DNA from: an uncultured Bacilli bacterium
GTDB lineage: Bacteria > Bacillota_I > Bacilli_A > RF39 > UBA660
Length of the DNA stretch: 31,129 nt
Direction: 5' to 3'
NCBI GenBank assembly: GCA_934098375.1
Contig: CAKOOC010000016.1
Location: 1-31,129 of the forward strand
The position numbers and the translations under genes are program-made. A model generated the notes under the pieces. The model had not been told where the DNA came from and did no database searches. It saw only the letters and a list, made by a program, of their open reading frames with translations. Below are positions 13,926 to 22,901 of this stretch, piece after piece; within the stretch, counting starts at the first letter, position 1, and the number at the start of each line of letters is the position of its first letter.

Positions 13926-15872
13926 ATGTTTAAATTACATTCAAATTTTTCGCCATCTGGTGATCAACCGGAAGCGATTGAAAAATTAACAAAAGGAATT
14001 AAAGAAGGTAAAAAACATCAAGTATTAATGGGAGCTACTGGCACTGGTAAAACTTTTATGATTGCTAATGTTATAAAAAATGTCAATAAACCCACTCTTG
14101 TGTTAGCACACAATAAAACTCTTGCAGGTCAACTTTATAGTGAGTTTAAAGAGCTATTTCCCGAAAACCATGTTGAATATTTTGTTTCATACTACGATTA
14201 TTACCAACCTGAAGCTTACGTTCCTTCTACTGATACATATATAGAAAAAGATTCAAGCATAAATGATGAAATAGATGAATTAAGACATGGTGCTACTAGT
14301 GCTTTAATAAATTATAAAGATGTAATCGTTGTTGCCAGTGTTTCTTGTATTTATGGTATTGGTGAACCAGAAGAATATAAAAACAATATGTTAATATTAC
14401 GAATTGGTGATACTTATAAACGCAATGATATTATTGATAGATTAGTAACCATGACTTATGAAAGAAATCAATTGGACTTCCACCGTGGTACTTTCAGAGT
14501 TAACGGCGATATAATAGATATCGTTCCCGCTAGTGAGCGAAAAAATGGTATTCGTATCGAATTATTTGGAAATGTTATTGATCGCATTAGTGAATTTGAT
14601 ATCTTAACCGGTACTATAATACAAAATATCAAAAATACTACCATTATGCCTGCTAGTCACTTTGTAACTGGTGATGAAAAATTAAAAGAAGCAATCAAAA
14701 GAATTGAAGAAGAAAAAGATAAACAAATTGCCTACTTTGAAAGTCAAGGGAAACTTATCGAAAAGCAAAGAATTAAAGAACGTTGCGAATATGATATTGA
14801 AATGCTAAAAGAAACCGGGTTTTGTCATGGCATAGAAAACTATAGTAGACACTTAGCACTTCGTGCTGAAGGAGAAACACCATCAACATTAATGGACTTT
14901 TTTGGTGATGATTATCTTTTAGTTGTAGATGAATCACACGTTACTTTGCCTCAAGTTAAAGCCATGTATAATGGTGACCGCATGCGTAAACAAACTCTAG
15001 TTGATTATGGTTTTAGGCTTCCTAGTGCTCTAGATAATAGACCCCTTAAGTTCGACGAATTTAATAACAAAATTAAAGAGGCTATATATATATCTGCAAC
15101 TCCTGGTGATTATGAATTATCATTAGTTAATAATGAAGTTGTAGAAAGTATCATTAGACCTACCGGACTTCTTGATCCAACCATTGAAGTTAAAAAAACT
15201 GAAGGCCAAATTGATGATTTAATAAACGAAATTAACGAAAGAATTAAAAAGAATGAAAGAATTTTAGTTACGACTTTAACAATTAGAATGGCCGAAGAAT
15301 TAACAAATTACTTAAAAGGCTTAAATATAAAAGTTGCTTATTTACATAACGAAGTTAAAACATTCGAAAGACTACGTATTATAAGAGATTTACGTTTAGG
15401 AAAATATGACTGTATAGTTGGAATTAACTTATTAAGAGAAGGTATAGATATTCCAGAAGTAAGTTTGATTGCCATCATGGATGCGGATAAACAAGGCTTT
15501 TTAAGAAGCGAACGCAGTCTTATTCAAACAATTGGTAGAGCCGCGAGAAATGCAAATGGTCATGTTATAATGTATGCTGACACTGTAAGTGAAGCCATGG
15601 AAAAGGCTATCAATGAAACACAAAGAAGAAGAAAAATTCAAATGGAATATAATAAAAAACATCATATTGTTCCTAAAACAATTATTAAAGAGATTAGAGA
15701 TTTAATATCTAACGAAGTTAAAGATGATAATGTTGAAAAACTTTCTAAAAAAGAAAAACACGATGCTATGTTAAAAATAGAAGCAGAAATGCGTAAAGCT
15801 GCTAAGGAACTTGATTTTGAAAGAGCAATGCAACTTAGAGATATTTTATTTGAAATGAAAAGTAGTAAGTAA
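13926..15872 (+). CDS. uvrB: UvrABC system protein B
   Basis: 648 residues, full UvrB length. Walker A GATGTGKT at about 36-43, the beta-hairpin region YYDYYQPEAYVPSTDTYIEK used to clamp DNA, helicase motif VVDESHV, GINLLREGIDIPEVSLI, motif VI with QTIGRAARNANG, and a C-terminal UVR domain (about 605-648, LDFERAMQLRD) that binds UvrC. UvrB verifies lesions handed over by UvrA and recruits UvrC in nucleotide excision repair. AGGAGATG precedes the ATG. In Bacillus uvrA follows; here an amidoligase-family gene follows eight bases later instead, with uvrA elsewhere. Confidence 0.97.
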   Translation: MFKLHSNFSPSGDQPEAIEKLTKGIKEGKKHQVLMGATGTGKTFMIANVIKNVNKPTLVLAHNKTLAGQLYSEFKELFPENHVEYFVSYYDYYQPEAYVPSTDTYIEKDSSINDEIDELRHGATSALINYKDVIVVASVSCIYGIGEPEEYKNNMLILRIGDTYKRNDIIDRLVTMTYERNQLDFHRGTFRVNGDIIDIVPASERKNGIRIELFGNVIDRISEFDILTGTIIQNIKNTTIMPASHFVTGDEKLKEAIKRIEEEKDKQIAYFESQGKLIEKQRIKERCEYDIEMLKETGFCHGIENYSRHLALRAEGETPSTLMDFFGDDYLLVVDESHVTLPQVKAMYNGDRMRKQTLVDYGFRLPSALDNRPLKFDEFNNKIKEAIYISATPGDYELSLVNNEVVESIIRPTGLLDPTIEVKKTEGQIDDLINEINERIKKNERILVTTLTIRMAEELTNYLKGLNIKVAYLHNEVKTFERLRIIRDLRLGKYDCIVGINLLREGIDIPEVSLIAIMDADKQGFLRSERSLIQTIGRAARNANGHVIMYADTVSEAMEKAINETQRRRKIQMEYNKKHHIVPKTIIKEIRDLISNEVKDDNVEKLSKKEKHDAMLKIEAEMRKAAKELDFERAMQLRDILFEMKSSK

Positions 15873-15880
15873 GGAAAATT

Positions 15881-17131
15881 ATGGAATTAATAAAAGAAAA
15901 AGCATTTTTAGAAAATATTATAGAAGAACACTTTAAAAATAAAAGTGACGAAGAAATTGAAAAATATCTAAAAATTGCCTTAGATACATTAAAATTAATT
16001 GATAAAAATGTAATTACCATGAATGCTATGATATATTTAACAAATCCTAAGTTAAAGTTAAAATACACTAGTATGTACGATTTAGAAGCATTTTGCATTC
16101 ATTCATTAACTCTTTTTGATAATGACGATGATAAGATAGCAGCATATAGAAGTTTTAAAATTAAGATTGATTTAATCTTTTTGTTTAATGTTTTAAATAA
16201 TAAAAATCGCATCATCGAACTTTTACAAGATTCATACGTTTTTGAAGAAAGTACAAATAACCAGCCTTCAGAAAATATAACTCTATCCAACGAAATTCCT
16301 AAAGACATGACATTTGGCATCGAGTTAGAAGCGGAAAATGGAAATAGTAAAGTTATAAGATTTTTAAATAAAACTCTTTTTAATAGATGGACTATCAAAA
16401 GTGATCCATCATTAATAAATAATTCACTTGAAATAAATTCTCCTATAATTCATTATAGCCAAAAAGATTTACAAGAATTATATCAAGTTTGTAAATTTAT
16501 GAAAGATAATGGTTTAGAAGCAACAGCAAACTGTGCATGTCATATTCATATTGGAGCGGACTTTTTTAAAACTAAAAAAGAATGGCTCATCTTCTTTTAT
16601 TTATTTACTGCCTGTGAAGAAATAATATATTTACTTTCTAATGCTGAAAATAGTTTACCAAGAAAAAGATCCGATTATTATGCCCAATATTTAACGGATG
16701 AATTTTTAGAAGCTATAGAAGATGGAATTTTAACTATTGATGATAGTGAAAGTTATAATGAATTTTTAGAAAATTTAAAAGAAAGTATTCAACCTTCAAC
16801 TTTTCGTAATAAATCGGTTAATATTTTAAATACTAATACTCAAAATAAAAACACCATTGAATTTAGAATGGCTAATGGAACCCTTGATTTTGATATAATT
16901 CATCAAAATTTAAAATTATTTGCGTTAATTCTTGTTTTCACTCAAAAATTAAGTAGCGATTATGATAAAGGCTTAAATTATGTTGACAAACTGCTTAGTT
17001 TAGAAATAAATGAGCGTGCTAAATATTTTATTAATAGCCTATTTACTGATGAAAAAGACAAAGAATATTTCTTACAAAGATGGAATGCCAACTATCAAAT
17101 GCAAAAAGAAAAATCAGAATTAAAAATTTAG
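15881..17131 (+). CDS. Amidoligase_2-family protein (putative ATP-dependent amide ligase)
   Basis: 416 residues. An N-terminal, mostly helical region (about 1-135) is unrecognised. From about 140 the protein has the amidoligase_2 pattern (COOH-NH2 ligase superfamily with glutamine-synthetase fold): MTFGIELEAE, WTIKSDPSL, EINSPII, then CACHIHIGAD with the paired histidines, FRNKSVNI and TIEFRMANGTLD. These acidic, His and Arg residues are the expected metal and ATP ligands, so it is probably active. Substrates of this family are usually peptide or amino-acid carboxyl groups, unknown here. It begins eight bases after uvrB and is read in the same operon; a terminator overlaps its stop. Confidence 0.78.
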   Translation: MELIKEKAFLENIIEEHFKNKSDEEIEKYLKIALDTLKLIDKNVITMNAMIYLTNPKLKLKYTSMYDLEAFCIHSLTLFDNDDDKIAAYRSFKIKIDLIFLFNVLNNKNRIIELLQDSYVFEESTNNQPSENITLSNEIPKDMTFGIELEAENGNSKVIRFLNKTLFNRWTIKSDPSLINNSLEINSPIIHYSQKDLQELYQVCKFMKDNGLEATANCACHIHIGADFFKTKKEWLIFFYLFTACEEIIYLLSNAENSLPRKRSDYYAQYLTDEFLEAIEDGILTIDDSESYNEFLENLKESIQPSTFRNKSVNILNTNTQNKNTIEFRMANGTLDFDIIHQNLKLFALILVFTQKLSSDYDKGLNYVDKLLSLEINERAKYFINSLFTDEKDKEYFLQRWNANYQMQKEKSELKI

Positions 17132-17141
17132 TTCTGATTTT
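17110..17141. terminator. Terminator of the uvrB operon, probably bidirectional
   Basis: AAAATCAGAA (17110-17119) pairs with TTCTGATTTT (17132-17141). It covers the stop of the amidoligase gene and lies just beyond the stop of the convergent carboxypeptidase gene. Confidence 0.7.
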
Positions 17142-17142
17142 A

Positions 17143-18090
17143 TTATTTATTTAAATAAAATTCATAATACTCATCATATGTAATTCCTTCATTATAAACT
17201 TTAGTTGCTAAAGAAACACCTAAGTATCTATAATGCCAGGCTTCATATGAATATCCGGTAATATTCTCTTTTCCCTTCGGGTATCTTAAAATATAACCAT
17301 ATTTATACGCATTTTCCTGCAGCCATTTAAAGCTTTCCGTTTTGCCGAACTCATCATTAACATCTTTATACTCTGCAACATCAATTGCTAAACCCGTTTC
17401 ATGCTCACTTGAGCCTGCCCTAGCAGCATATGCATCAGCTTTCTTTATGCCATATGCTGTTTTTCTTTGTTTCCATAAATTATCTTGTGATTCATAAGTA
17501 CGATAGGATGAAAGAATTAATATTACATGTCCTTCTTCTCTTGCTGCATCTGCCATATTTTTAAAAGCTTCATATGCTTCCTTATTTAACTCATTATTTG
17601 CATAAGCATAAGTTGAACTACATTTCACAATATCTGAAGCAACATAGTCCTTATCTAAAGCATGATATTTATTAACTAACATTTCATTAAAATTACTTAC
17701 ATCAGTAACTTCTAAATCCTTATAATAATCCTTATCTCTATTAACATTTACAAGTGAAACAACATCCCTTAATTCTAGATTGTTATTTTTTTCTATATAA
17801 TTCAAATATCTATCTAAATTTTTAAACATAAAATATTTTTCATTAATTAGTAAAGGAATATTTTTATTATATTCTTTCTCTAATAAAATATTTTTTTCCT
17901 CTTTATCTAGTTTTTCAATAGTTTTAAATTCGTTAATTGTATAATTTTTTTCTAAAAATTTATACTCATAAGTTTTTTTATACATTATATTATTGTAAGT
18001 TTTAATACCGCCAATTAATAAGCCAAGCATTAAAATAAATACTGCCAAAAATCTTTTAACCGATCTTTTTAATTTTCTTCTTTTTGCCAT
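17143..18090 (-). CDS. D-alanyl-D-alanine carboxypeptidase, VanY/M15B type
   Basis: 315 residues with a basic N terminus and one membrane anchor (about residues 12-28). The M15B (LAS) peptidase domain occupies the last 170 residues: SSYRTYESQ, SEHETGLAIDV with the zinc His and Asp, and EAWHYRYLG with the third ligand. It trims the terminal D-Ala from peptidoglycan stem peptides outside the cell. The region between anchor and domain (about 30-135) is unassigned and lysine-rich. GGAAGGG precedes the ATG. It is the last gene of the minus-strand run that includes cysS and the YugP-type protease; a 66-base gap holding that protease's terminator hairpin separates them, so it may have its own promoter. 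Confidence 0.9.
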   Translation of the reverse strand: MAKRRKLKRSVKRFLAVFILMLGLLIGGIKTYNNIMYKKTYEYKFLEKNYTINEFKTIEKLDKEEKNILLEKEYNKNIPLLINEKYFMFKNLDRYLNYIEKNNNLELRDVVSLVNVNRDKDYYKDLEVTDVSNFNEMLVNKYHALDKDYVASDIVKCSSTYAYANNELNKEAYEAFKNMADAAREEGHVILILSSYRTYESQDNLWKQRKTAYGIKKADAYAARAGSSEHETGLAIDVAEYKDVNDEFGKTESFKWLQENAYKYGYILRYPKGKENITGYSYEAWHYRYLGVSLATKVYNEGITYDEYYEFYLNK

Positions 18091-18144
18091 ATTACCCTTC
18101 CTACTATTTGTATACTAATATAATTATATCTTATTTTTTCCACG

Positions 18145-18165
18145 AAAAAAAGAGAATTAATCTCT
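18145..18165 (-). terminator. Terminator after the YugP-type protease gene
   Basis: Minus strand AGAGA, loop TTAAT, TCTCT, TTTTTT. The stop codon at 18157 is in the loop. Confidence 0.6.
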
Positions 18166-18825
18166 CCTATCAAAATAAATGTATACTAATCTAAATACTT
18201 CAATCGCACTTGATAACACACCCGCTAAATAAGTAAGCGCTGCACTTGTAAGCATTGTTTTAGTTCCATTTAACTCTTCCTTATCCGCTATATTAAGTTC
18301 CTCTAATTTTAAAAGTGCTCTTTTAGAAGCATTAATTTCTACTGGTAAAGTAACTATTTGAAATACTAATCCTAAACCAACTAAAACAATTCCAAGTAAA
18401 ATTAAATCAAAATACTCTAAAATTATCCCAATCAAAAGTACAATATACGCTAGTCTTGTTCCTAAATTAACAATTGGATAAATAAAACTACGGATTTTTA
18501 AAAACAAATAACCTTCCTTATCTTGAATAGCATGTCCACATTCATGAGCTGCAATAGCCATACTAGCAACTGAACTTCCATGATAAACTTCACTAGATAA
18601 TCTAACGGTTTTTCTAGAAGGATCATAATGATCAGTCATGGTTCCCTTTGTTTCAACAATATATAAATTACTAAGTCCATTAGCATCTAAAATTTTTCGT
18701 GCTACATCATAACCAGTAATATTTTTCTTATTATAAACCTTTTTAAATCTTTTATAACTTGATGTCACATATATCTGAGCAATTAAAGGAATTATAAGCA
18801 TTAACAAATAAAGCAAATCATCCAT
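18157..18825 (-). CDS. yugP: YugP-type zinc metallopeptidase, membrane-bound
   Basis: 222 residues. An N-terminal membrane helix, a catalytic segment with AAHECGHAIQ (HExxH-like zinc site, about residues 92-101), then two closely spaced helices (about 125-165) and a third near the C terminus. NITGYDVARKILDANGL and DHYDPSRKTVRLS before the zinc site are typical of the neutral zinc peptidase YugP family (Zn_peptidase_2). Substrates are unknown; membrane protein quality control is a common suggestion. It starts two bases after the cysS stop with GAGG inside that gene, so it is cotranslated with cysS. Confidence 0.92.
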   Translation of the reverse strand: MDDLLYLLMLIIPLIAQIYVTSSYKRFKKVYNKKNITGYDVARKILDANGLSNLYIVETKGTMTDHYDPSRKTVRLSSEVYHGSSVASMAIAAHECGHAIQDKEGYLFLKIRSFIYPIVNLGTRLAYIVLLIGIILEYFDLILLGIVLVGLGLVFQIVTLPVEINASKRALLKLEELNIADKEELNGTKTMLTSAALTYLAGVLSSAIEVFRLVYIYFDRRD

Positions 18826-18827
18826 AA

Positions 18828-20219
18828 CTAAACCTCTTTATAAATAGTACCTTCTCTGGTATCTATTAGTACAATGCCCTTGCTAAGAAGTTCATCTCTT
18901 ATTGAATCAGCTAACTCAAAATCTTTTTTCTTTTTAGCATTATTTCTTGTTTCAATTAATTTTTTTATTTCTTCATCATCTTCTCTAATGCTAGTTTCAT
19001 TTTTTAATAAATCTAAGCTAAGTACCTTATCAAAAGAACGAATTAATTCTATTTTTGTCTTACCATTTAGCATATCATCTTTAATTAAATCATGTAAAAC
19101 AGTCATTGCATTAGCGGTATTTAAATCATTTGATAGGGCATCAATAAACTTAGACTTATAAATATCGAAATCGCCTTCCGATAAATCACCATCTTCTATA
19201 ATTAAAGCAATTTTATTTTTTAATTTTTTATATGCTGTTTCTGCACCATTTAAAGCCTCATATGAAAATACTAATTGTTTACGGTAATGACTATTTAAAC
19301 ACATATATCTAAATGAAAGAGGATTATATCCATCTTCAATAAGTTTACTAACAGATAAAACTCCGCCTTTACTTTTACTCATTTTTCCCGTTTCATCCAT
19401 TAAGTGTTCATTATGAAACCAATAATTACACCACTTATGTCCTAAATAAGCTTCACTCTGAGCTATTTCATTTGTATGATGAGGAAAAATATTATCAACA
19501 CCACCGCCATGAATATCTAAATATTCACCAGCAAACTTAATACTTATACCAGAGCACTCAATATGCCATCCCGGGTAACCAGTTCCAAAAGGGCTTTCCC
19601 ATTTTAATTCCTGATCTTCAAATTTAGATTTAGTAAACCATAGGGCAAAGTCTGCTTGATTTTTCTTATTACCATCAAAATCGACACCTTCTCTTACCCC
19701 AACAACCATTTCATCTTCTTTATGATTAGTTAGCTGATAATAGTCTGCAAGTTTACTTACATCAAAATAAACATTGCCACCACTTTGATATGCATAACCC
19801 TTTTCTAATAACTTAGAAATAATTTCAATATACATATCAATATTATCTGTCGCAGGTGACACAACTTCCGGCATTTTACAATTAAGTGCTTCAAAATCTT
19901 TAAAGAATGCATCTGTATAAAATTTAGCAATATCCATTACTGATTTATGTTCCTTTTTAGCACTAGTAACCATTTTATCTTCACCAGTATCAGAATCACT
20001 TTTTAAATGACCAACATCCGTAATGTTCATAATTCTTTTAACATCATATCCTAAATATCTAAGTGTTTTATCTAAAACATCATGACCAATATAATTACGC
20101 ATATTACCAACATGGGCATAATGATAAACTGTAGGGCCACACGTATAAAAACTAACCTTTCCCTCTACATGAGGTTTAAAATCTTCAACTTTTCTATTAA
20201 GAGTATTATAAAACTTCAT
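18828..20219 (-). CDS. cysS: Cysteinyl-tRNA synthetase
   Basis: 463 residues, normal for the family. FYTCGPTVYHYAHVGNMRNY contains the first zinc Cys and the HIGH motif as HVGN; GWHIECSG and FPHHTNEIAQSEA give further zinc and cysteine-binding residues; GKMSKSKGG is the KMSKS loop. The C-terminal anticodon-recognition helices are present through the end. It charges tRNA-Cys in the cytoplasm. AAGGAGG precedes the ATG, and 30 bases separate it from the upstream Clp gene. In B. subtilis clpC and cysS are also in one neighbourhood, suggesting an ancestral link. Confidence 0.97.
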   Translation of the reverse strand: MKFYNTLNRKVEDFKPHVEGKVSFYTCGPTVYHYAHVGNMRNYIGHDVLDKTLRYLGYDVKRIMNITDVGHLKSDSDTGEDKMVTSAKKEHKSVMDIAKFYTDAFFKDFEALNCKMPEVVSPATDNIDMYIEIISKLLEKGYAYQSGGNVYFDVSKLADYYQLTNHKEDEMVVGVREGVDFDGNKKNQADFALWFTKSKFEDQELKWESPFGTGYPGWHIECSGISIKFAGEYLDIHGGGVDNIFPHHTNEIAQSEAYLGHKWCNYWFHNEHLMDETGKMSKSKGGVLSVSKLIEDGYNPLSFRYMCLNSHYRKQLVFSYEALNGAETAYKKLKNKIALIIEDGDLSEGDFDIYKSKFIDALSNDLNTANAMTVLHDLIKDDMLNGKTKIELIRSFDKVLSLDLLKNETSIREDDEEIKKLIETRNNAKKKKDFELADSIRDELLSKGIVLIDTREGTIYKEV

Positions 20220-20249
20220 AAAATACCTCCTTAATGTATTTTAACATTT

Positions 20250-21950
20250 TTAATTAGCAAATAAAAGATTATTATTGTTAAAACCCAAGTTTGAAAGACT
20301 TTGATTATTAAAAATAAACATAACCGCATTACTTAAATAAATTTTTTCATTAATATTATTAGTAATAAAACCATTAACTATCATCGAATTAATCAAATTA
20401 TACATAACTTTATTGCAACTATCATAATTATTAAAAATTATAAAAGAATTACTTTGATCTTCCAATAAATTATATAAATAATTACTATTAATAAACTTAC
20501 TTATTGAATATTCATCATTATAGTCTAAACAATTAATTTCTATTAAATTAACACCTAATTTTTGCGAAATTGTCTTTATCAGTTTTCTTTTTTCTTTTGA
20601 GTCATCCCCATTTAAATACATATATTTATTTTTGCATTTTTCATCTTTTAATAAATTAATAATATTCTTAATTAAATTTTCATTACAATTATCTTTTAAC
20701 TGCTCAAAAATACTTTTATACATATCCTCATTTATATTACTAAAATTAGTTACATTTAACGCTTCCATAATATCATTTTCGGTTATTTCTGCATTGTTTT
20801 TTTGAGTACTAAAATTACTTAATATTTTCTTAGAACAAGTTTTATCTAAAAGTTCAATGCACTTATCGGGATTATAAGCATTTGGTAAATACTTAGAAGA
20901 AACCTCGATTATTTTATTAATTACTTTTTTACTAATTTTTAAATTATAATACTTTTCATAATTGACTTTAACTTTACTTAATATTTCTTCCATATCCGCA
21001 TCTGTCGGTTCATTTATTTTTATTTGGGTAAATCTTCTAGCCAAAGCCGGATCCTTTTTTATATAAGTATTATATTCCTCTGTAGTAGTCGCTCCAATTA
21101 TCTTAATTTCCCCTCTTGCTAAATAAGGCTTTAAAATATTTGCTGCATCTATCGAACCATCTGAAGCCCCCGTCTTAACTAATGTATGTATTTCATCTAT
21201 AAACAAAATAATATTCTTAGCGTTTTTAACCTCTTTAATTAATGAATTAACTCTTGCTTCAAAATCTCCACGATACTTAGTTCCAGCTACTAATGTCGAT
21301 GTATTTATCATTACAATTTCATAATCTTTTAATTTAGAAGGAACCTTACCTTCATTTATTCTTTTAGCTAGTTCTTCAACAATCGCCGTTTTTCCAACTC
21401 CTGAGTGCCCCGTAAGTAACGGATTATTTTTATTTCTTCTAAGTAAAACTTCAATAATTGCATTTATTTCTTTTTCTCTTAAAAAAACTCGGTCCGAAAC
21501 TTTGTCATTTAAACTAACGCCCAGTTCATAAATCAAATGTGGTTTATTAATTTCCTTAACTAAAGCATCTATATCCACATTCATATTATCCATAATTCTT
21601 AGGGCAATTCCATCATCTTCAGAAATTAAAGCACTAAATAAATATAGTTCATCAAGTTCTTTATTATCATCATAAGCTCTATTATAAGCATTATCAATTA
21701 TTAGTTTAAGTAAAGGAGTATATAAAATCACTTCACTTTTTTTACTAGCCATGCCCATCACCTTAATTAACTCATCCTTAAACTTTTGATAAGTTAATTT
21801 ATATTTATAACAAATACTAGATATTTTTTGCGTTTTTAAAAGAGAAAGAAGTAAATGCTCAGTTCCTACATAAGGATGATGACAATTCATCATTTCTTGT
21901 TCTGCCGTTTTTAAAATATTACATACACTTTTACTAAAACATTTATCCAT
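20250..21950 (-). CDS. ClpC-like AAA+ protein with decayed second ATPase domain
   Basis: 566 residues; true ClpC is about 810. Order: Clp N-domain with two repeats (about 1-140), intact first AAA+ domain (Walker A GHSGVGKT 181-188, Walker B ILFIDE 248-253, arginine finger region DPALARRF), then the small subdomain without the ClpC middle domain. The second AAA+ domain (about 420-566) is recognisable but broken: Walker A position reads NGDDSKEK, Walker B reads IIFNNYD, and the protein stops shortly after NLGFNNN, which aligns with the ClpP-docking YVGF loop of ClpC. Sensor, arginine and C-terminal parts are absent. It is downstream of spo0A, and its ribosome site lies in the spo0A terminator hairpin. 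Role unknown; an adaptor-like or ClpP-capping function is possible. Confidence 0.85.
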   Translation of the reverse strand: MDKCFSKSVCNILKTAEQEMMNCHHPYVGTEHLLLSLLKTQKISSICYKYKLTYQKFKDELIKVMGMASKKSEVILYTPLLKLIIDNAYNRAYDDNKELDELYLFSALISEDDGIALRIMDNMNVDIDALVKEINKPHLIYELGVSLNDKVSDRVFLREKEINAIIEVLLRRNKNNPLLTGHSGVGKTAIVEELAKRINEGKVPSKLKDYEIVMINTSTLVAGTKYRGDFEARVNSLIKEVKNAKNIILFIDEIHTLVKTGASDGSIDAANILKPYLARGEIKIIGATTTEEYNTYIKKDPALARRFTQIKINEPTDADMEEILSKVKVNYEKYYNLKISKKVINKIIEVSSKYLPNAYNPDKCIELLDKTCSKKILSNFSTQKNNAEITENDIMEALNVTNFSNINEDMYKSIFEQLKDNCNENLIKNIINLLKDEKCKNKYMYLNGDDSKEKRKLIKTISQKLGVNLIEINCLDYNDEYSISKFINSNYLYNLLEDQSNSFIIFNNYDSCNKVMYNLINSMIVNGFITNNINEKIYLSNAVMFIFNNQSLSNLGFNNNNLLFAN

Positions 21951-21992
21951 AAAAAAATCCTCCTATATACTTTATATGTATATAATGAGGAT
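21951..21992 (-). terminator. spo0A terminator hairpin containing the Clp gene's ribosome site
   Basis: Minus strand ATCCTC, AT, TATATAC, loop ATATAAA, GTATATA, G, GAGGAT, then seven T and at once the ATG of the Clp-like gene. Six and seven pairs flank a small internal loop. The Shine-Dalgarno AGGAGG is in the 3' arm, so the hairpin can end spo0A transcription and, in read-through RNA, cover the next gene's ribosome site. Confidence 0.75.
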
Positions 21993-22004
21993 AATATTTA
22001 AATT

Positions 22005-22763
22005 TTATTCAAATGTTCTATCTAATCTGAGCTTATCAGCAAGTGTAGCAATAAACTCAGAATTAGTTGGCTTAGCCCTATCATAATCAACAGAATGTCC
22101 AAATAAAGATTCCATTAAATCATAATCTCCTCGGCTCCAACTAACTTCAATTGCATGTCTAATTGCTCTTTCCACTCTTGATGATGTAGTATCATATCTA
22201 TTAGCAATTTCTGGATATAGCTCCTTCGTAATTGCCCCAATCATTGAAGGATTATTATACATTAAATTAATGCCATCTCTAATATACAAATAACCTTTAA
22301 TATGAGAAGGAATTCCTAAAGAATGTAAAAGTGACGTTATTGCCTGTTTTAAATCCTTATCACTTATAACTAGCTTATTACTCTTACGATTAAAAATAGA
22401 AATAATATGATTTTCTAAAGCTTCAAACCCATAAGGTTTTAGCATATAGTAGTTTACTCCCACTTGCATACATTTGCTTATTACTGAAGCACTGTTCATA
22501 CTAGTTGTAATAATACTTTTTAAATGGATACCTTTCTTGGATAGTTCCTCTAAAACACTTAGTCCATCCATTTTAGGAATTATTAAGTCCATTAAAACAA
22601 TATCATAATTATTATAATTAGTACTTAGCTTTTCTAATGCTTCCTTGCCATCATAAGCGGCATCTACTACTTCTATACTAGCGTGACTTCCAAAATACTC
22701 CTTTACTTCACTAACGATATCCTTATTATCGTCAACCATAAAAACGCGTATTTTATTATTCAT
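22005..22763 (-). CDS. spo0A: Sporulation master regulator Spo0A
   Basis: 252 residues. Receiver domain (about 1-125) with the acidic pocket VDDN (Asp11, Asp12), phospho-acceptor Asp59 in VLMDLIIPKMDG, and Lys109 in LKPYG. DNA-binding domain (about 140-252) with the Spo0A block LLHSLGIPSHIKGYLYIRD, TSSRVERAIRHAIEVSW and the end PTNSEFIATLADKLRL. Phosphorylated Spo0A binds 0A boxes and commits the cell to sporulation. AAAAGGAGAG precedes the ATG. The upstream region carries an exact 0A box and a near match, suggesting autoregulation. The neighbouring kinase gene is an obvious partner candidate by position, although its catalytic residues are missing. Confidence 0.98.
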   Translation of the reverse strand: MNNKIRVFMVDDNKDIVSEVKEYFGSHASIEVVDAAYDGKEALEKLSTNYNNYDIVLMDLIIPKMDGLSVLEELSKKGIHLKSIITTSMNSASVISKCMQVGVNYYMLKPYGFEALENHIISIFNRKSNKLVISDKDLKQAITSLLHSLGIPSHIKGYLYIRDGINLMYNNPSMIGAITKELYPEIANRYDTTSSRVERAIRHAIEVSWSRGDYDLMESLFGHSVDYDRAKPTNSEFIATLADKLRLDRTFE

Positions 22764-22799
22764 TCTCTCTCCTTTTTATCTTTACTACCACGCATCTTC

Positions 22800-22822
22800 A
22801 ATATAACACGAAATCTGACAAA
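22800..22822 (-). promoter_or_regulatory. spo0A promoter region with near-consensus 0A box
   Basis: Minus strand TGTTATATT (22808-22800) is an extended -10; the -35 position is a poor TTTTTA. Just upstream, TTTGTCAGA (22822-22814) matches TTTGTCRAA at eight of nine positions and lies in the spacer, a place that would suit direct control by Spo0A. Confidence 0.45.
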
Positions 22823-22866
22823 TAAAAAGAAATTTTATTGTAAACAAATGTAAATTTATGTAAATT

Positions 22867-22875
22867 TTTGTCGAA
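22867..22875 (+). promoter_or_regulatory. Consensus 0A box upstream of spo0A
   Basis: TTTGTCGAA matches the 0A box TTTGTCRAA at all nine positions and is about 60 bases upstream of the proposed spo0A -10. It lies in a short intergenic region containing repeated TGTAAAT elements. Confidence 0.6.
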
Positions 22876-22901
22876 TAAATAAAACTTTACAAAAATAATA
22901 C

